64,000 bases of DNA, taken from NCBI RefSeq assembly GCF_000092405.1, contig NC_014220.1, positions 1,736,001 to 1,800,000 of the forward strand. Reading direction: 5' to 3'. The DNA comes from Syntrophothermus lipocalidus DSM 12680. GTDB lineage: Bacteria > Bacillota > Syntrophomonadia > Syntrophomonadales > Syntrophothermaceae. Numbering within the stretch: the stretch's first letter is position 1; every line of letters begins with the position of its first letter. Positions 62,464-64,000 of this stretch are shown one piece after another. The notes below the pieces were generated by a model. That model was not told the DNA's origin and did no database searches. It saw only the letters and a list, made by a program, of their open reading frames with translations. The position numbers were made by a program, and so were the translations under genes.

Positions 62464-64000
62464 GTGAGGCTGACCTTTGAGCCTGACGATATAGACATAC
62501 TCCAAGGCATAGTGGAGGAATCGAGCGAGCATCTTAGAGGCATTGAAGAAGGTATTCTGAGGCTAGAGGCAGACTTTGATCCTGAAACCGTAGACTCTGT
62601 CTTTCGGGCCCTGCATTCGGTTAAAGGAGTAGCCGGGCTACTCGATCTCACGCCAATTAAAGATTGCGCCCACTGTCTAGAATCGATGCTGACGGATATC
62701 CGCAAAGGCCTCTACATTCCGGACTCAGAAATAACCGACCTGCTCTTACGGGGAGTCGATGTTCTGCACCTGCAGCTGGCAGAGGTTGTGGCCCAGTTGC
62801 AGGAGTTACAGGCGGATCCACCTCAGGAGCCCTTCGCCCTTAATATTCCCGACGCCGGGGGTAAGGAGTTGGCAGCAACAGTTGAAGAGATCCGTCTCCG
62901 GCTCACCGGACAGTCTCAGCCTGAGCCTGATGAGGAGGCGAGGCCGGAGCAAAGCCCCGATTTTTCGTATCTACTCGATCAAATGCTCCCCGACTTTATT
63001 GATGAAACGGTAGAACACCTCAGCTCTGTAGAACATTACTGCGTGGAACTGGAAAAACACCCACAGGATCCGCAAATACTCAACTCTATCATGCGCAGCT
63101 TCCACAGCATCAAAGGAGGAGCCGGGGTCATAGCCAGCATGCGTCCTGACCAAGGAGAGAATGACCCGGTCAAACTTATCCGAGCCCTAACCCATGCGGC
63201 CGAAACCGTACTTCAATCTTATCTTGGCCAAAACCAACCTCTCTCGGAATCTATAGTTGATCTGGTCCTACAGGCAGTCGACAAGGTATCTGCCTTGGTT
63301 AAAACGCTGGGCGAGGGCGGGGAGCCGGATCCTTCGACACGAGATATCATCCAGCGGATGGAAATGGCAGCCAGGTGCGTCTCGAGCAGACGGAACGAGA
63401 CTGAAGAAAGCATGTCTACTAGGCCCTTCCTGGCCTCTAACCAACTGGCCGCGTTTATCAACATAGCCAACCAAGCCCTGGAATCCATAAAAGGCCTGCT
63501 GGATACCGCCCGCGAAGGATACCCTGTAAGAACTAACCGTTTCAGGCAGTACTCGCGGGCCCTAAAAAACCTCCATTCGAGCGCTCGCTACCTCGGATTT
63601 AATGAGCTGGCTGAAGAAGCGGCGACCCAGGCTCAGTTTGTCCGGACAGTTACACCGGAACGAGACGTGCTTACAGGTTCGATGCTGGAAAGGCTTCGGG
63701 CAGGATTTGAACGCTTGCTCTACCTGCTAGAGACCAAGGTGGCTGAGGTCGAGCGTATCATAGAGGACGTGCCGCTGGAGTACGCCGACAAACGACTGGG
63801 CGAGATCCTGGTCGAATCGGGTCTAGCCTCCCCCTCAGAAGTGGCTATGGCCCTCTCTAAGCAAGCAGTAGCCCGGGAAAAACAGCGGGAAACAGCAGAA
63901 GAAACCAGACCAGTTGGGGAAATTGCCGGGCAGTCGGTTAGGGTCAGCCAGGAAAAGCTGGACCGGCTCATGAACATGATAGGCGAACTCCTGATCTCCA
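62464..64000 (+). CDS. cheA: Chemotaxis histidine kinase CheA, 3' end beyond the window
   Basis: Open without a stop from GTG 62464 to the window edge (512 codons). It starts with an Hpt domain (FRALHSVKGVAGLL near 50), a second Hpt (SFHSIKGGAGVI near 215) and a third, apparently degenerate one (ALKNLHSSARYLGF near 365). Then comes RLGEILVESGLASPSEVAMAL (near 445; core LGEILVESGL), a short motif known from CheA proteins of delta-proteobacteria and Clostridia, and the start of the P3 dimerisation helix (VSQEKLDRLMNMIGELLI). The kinase, CheW-like and any receiver domains lie outside the window. 23 bp after cheY. Confidence 0.9.
   Translation, partial: MRLTFEPDDIDILQGIVEESSEHLRGIEEGILRLEADFDPETVDSVFRALHSVKGVAGLLDLTPIKDCAHCLESMLTDIRKGLYIPDSEITDLLLRGVDVLHLQLAEVVAQLQELQADPPQEPFALNIPDAGGKELAATVEEIRLRLTGQSQPEPDEEARPEQSPDFSYLLDQMLPDFIDETVEHLSSVEHYCVELEKHPQDPQILNSIMRSFHSIKGGAGVIASMRPDQGENDPVKLIRALTHAAETVLQSYLGQNQPLSESIVDLVLQAVDKVSALVKTLGEGGEPDPSTRDIIQRMEMAARCVSSRRNETEESMSTRPFLASNQLAAFINIANQALESIKGLLDTAREGYPVRTNRFRQYSRALKNLHSSARYLGFNELAEEAATQAQFVRTVTPERDVLTGSMLERLRAGFERLLYLLETKVAEVERIIEDVPLEYADKRLGEILVESGLASPSEVAMALSKQAVAREKQRETAEETRPVGEIAGQSVRVSQEKLDRLMNMIGELLIS

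Noticed and set aside
1-64000. CRISPR arrays, rRNA genes, replication origin.
   Set aside because: No regularly spaced direct repeats of 25-40 bp, no rRNA-like conserved segments and no DnaA-box cluster were noticed on reading.

Overview
The window reads as a chromosome segment of an anaerobic, endospore-forming Firmicute of the Clostridia type. The evidence is an alpha/beta SASP spore protein gene, ytaF, MutS2, RecO, a PolA lacking 3'-5' exonuclease residues, a T-box in front of leuS, System II cytochrome c maturation and tRNA genes with encoded CCA ends. A fatty acyl-CoA ligase, an acetate transporter and an extracytoplasmic flavoprotein/multihaem cytochrome pair would fit a syntrophic or respiratory fatty-acid-using lineage such as Syntrophomonadales. 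The lineage is an inference.

Layout. 1-2.95 kb: leuS (minus) with a Leu T-box leader that carries a complete tRNA-Ala(GGC) gene between its sensing domain and its antiterminator; this is the most unusual feature seen. 3.1-13.9 kb: an A+T-richer, island-like block with a PucR/CdaR-type regulator, a sigma-54 activator, an ORF-less group IIC intron relic, a TAT-exported FAD oxidoreductase, remnants of two mobile elements, a five-haem NapC/NrfH-type cytochrome, and resB-ccsA for haem attachment. Together these look like one regulated anaerobic electron-transfer module. 13.9-16.5 kb: an SLH-amidase and the conserved nadD-yqeK-rsfS operon. 16.6-26 kb: a Cys-rich protein, cysK, proA, an acyl-CoA ligase with an attenuator-like leader, tRNA-Leu(GAG), an ArsB/NhaD transporter, a DUF4258/YgiT pair and an orphan peptide-binding protein. 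26-34.9 kb: lytic transglycosylase, coaE, ytaF, mutM, polA, tRNA-Leu(CAA), recO, a URO-D homologue and small binding proteins. 34.9-41.6 kb: pyk, pfkA, mtrB (TRAP), dnaE and a SASP. 41.6-49.2 kb: accessory genes, including two unrecognised genes, tRNA-Pro(CGG), a histidine-kinase-like protein without catalytic parts, the acetate transporter, ppsR, cobS, a GNAT protein and a Nudix hydrolase. 49.4-59.8 kb: mutS2, a U32 protein, a NIF3-like protein, a DedA-PAP2 fusion overlapping a YetF-like gene tail to tail, polX and zapA. 60.0-64 kb: a chemosensory operon (HEAT protein, CheR, CheY, CheA), with cheA running off the window.

Most genes are housekeeping and lie in ordinary operons. The unusual content is concentrated in the leuS leader, the 3.1-13.9 kb block, the small repeats and palindromes in intergenic DNA, and a few odd proteins.
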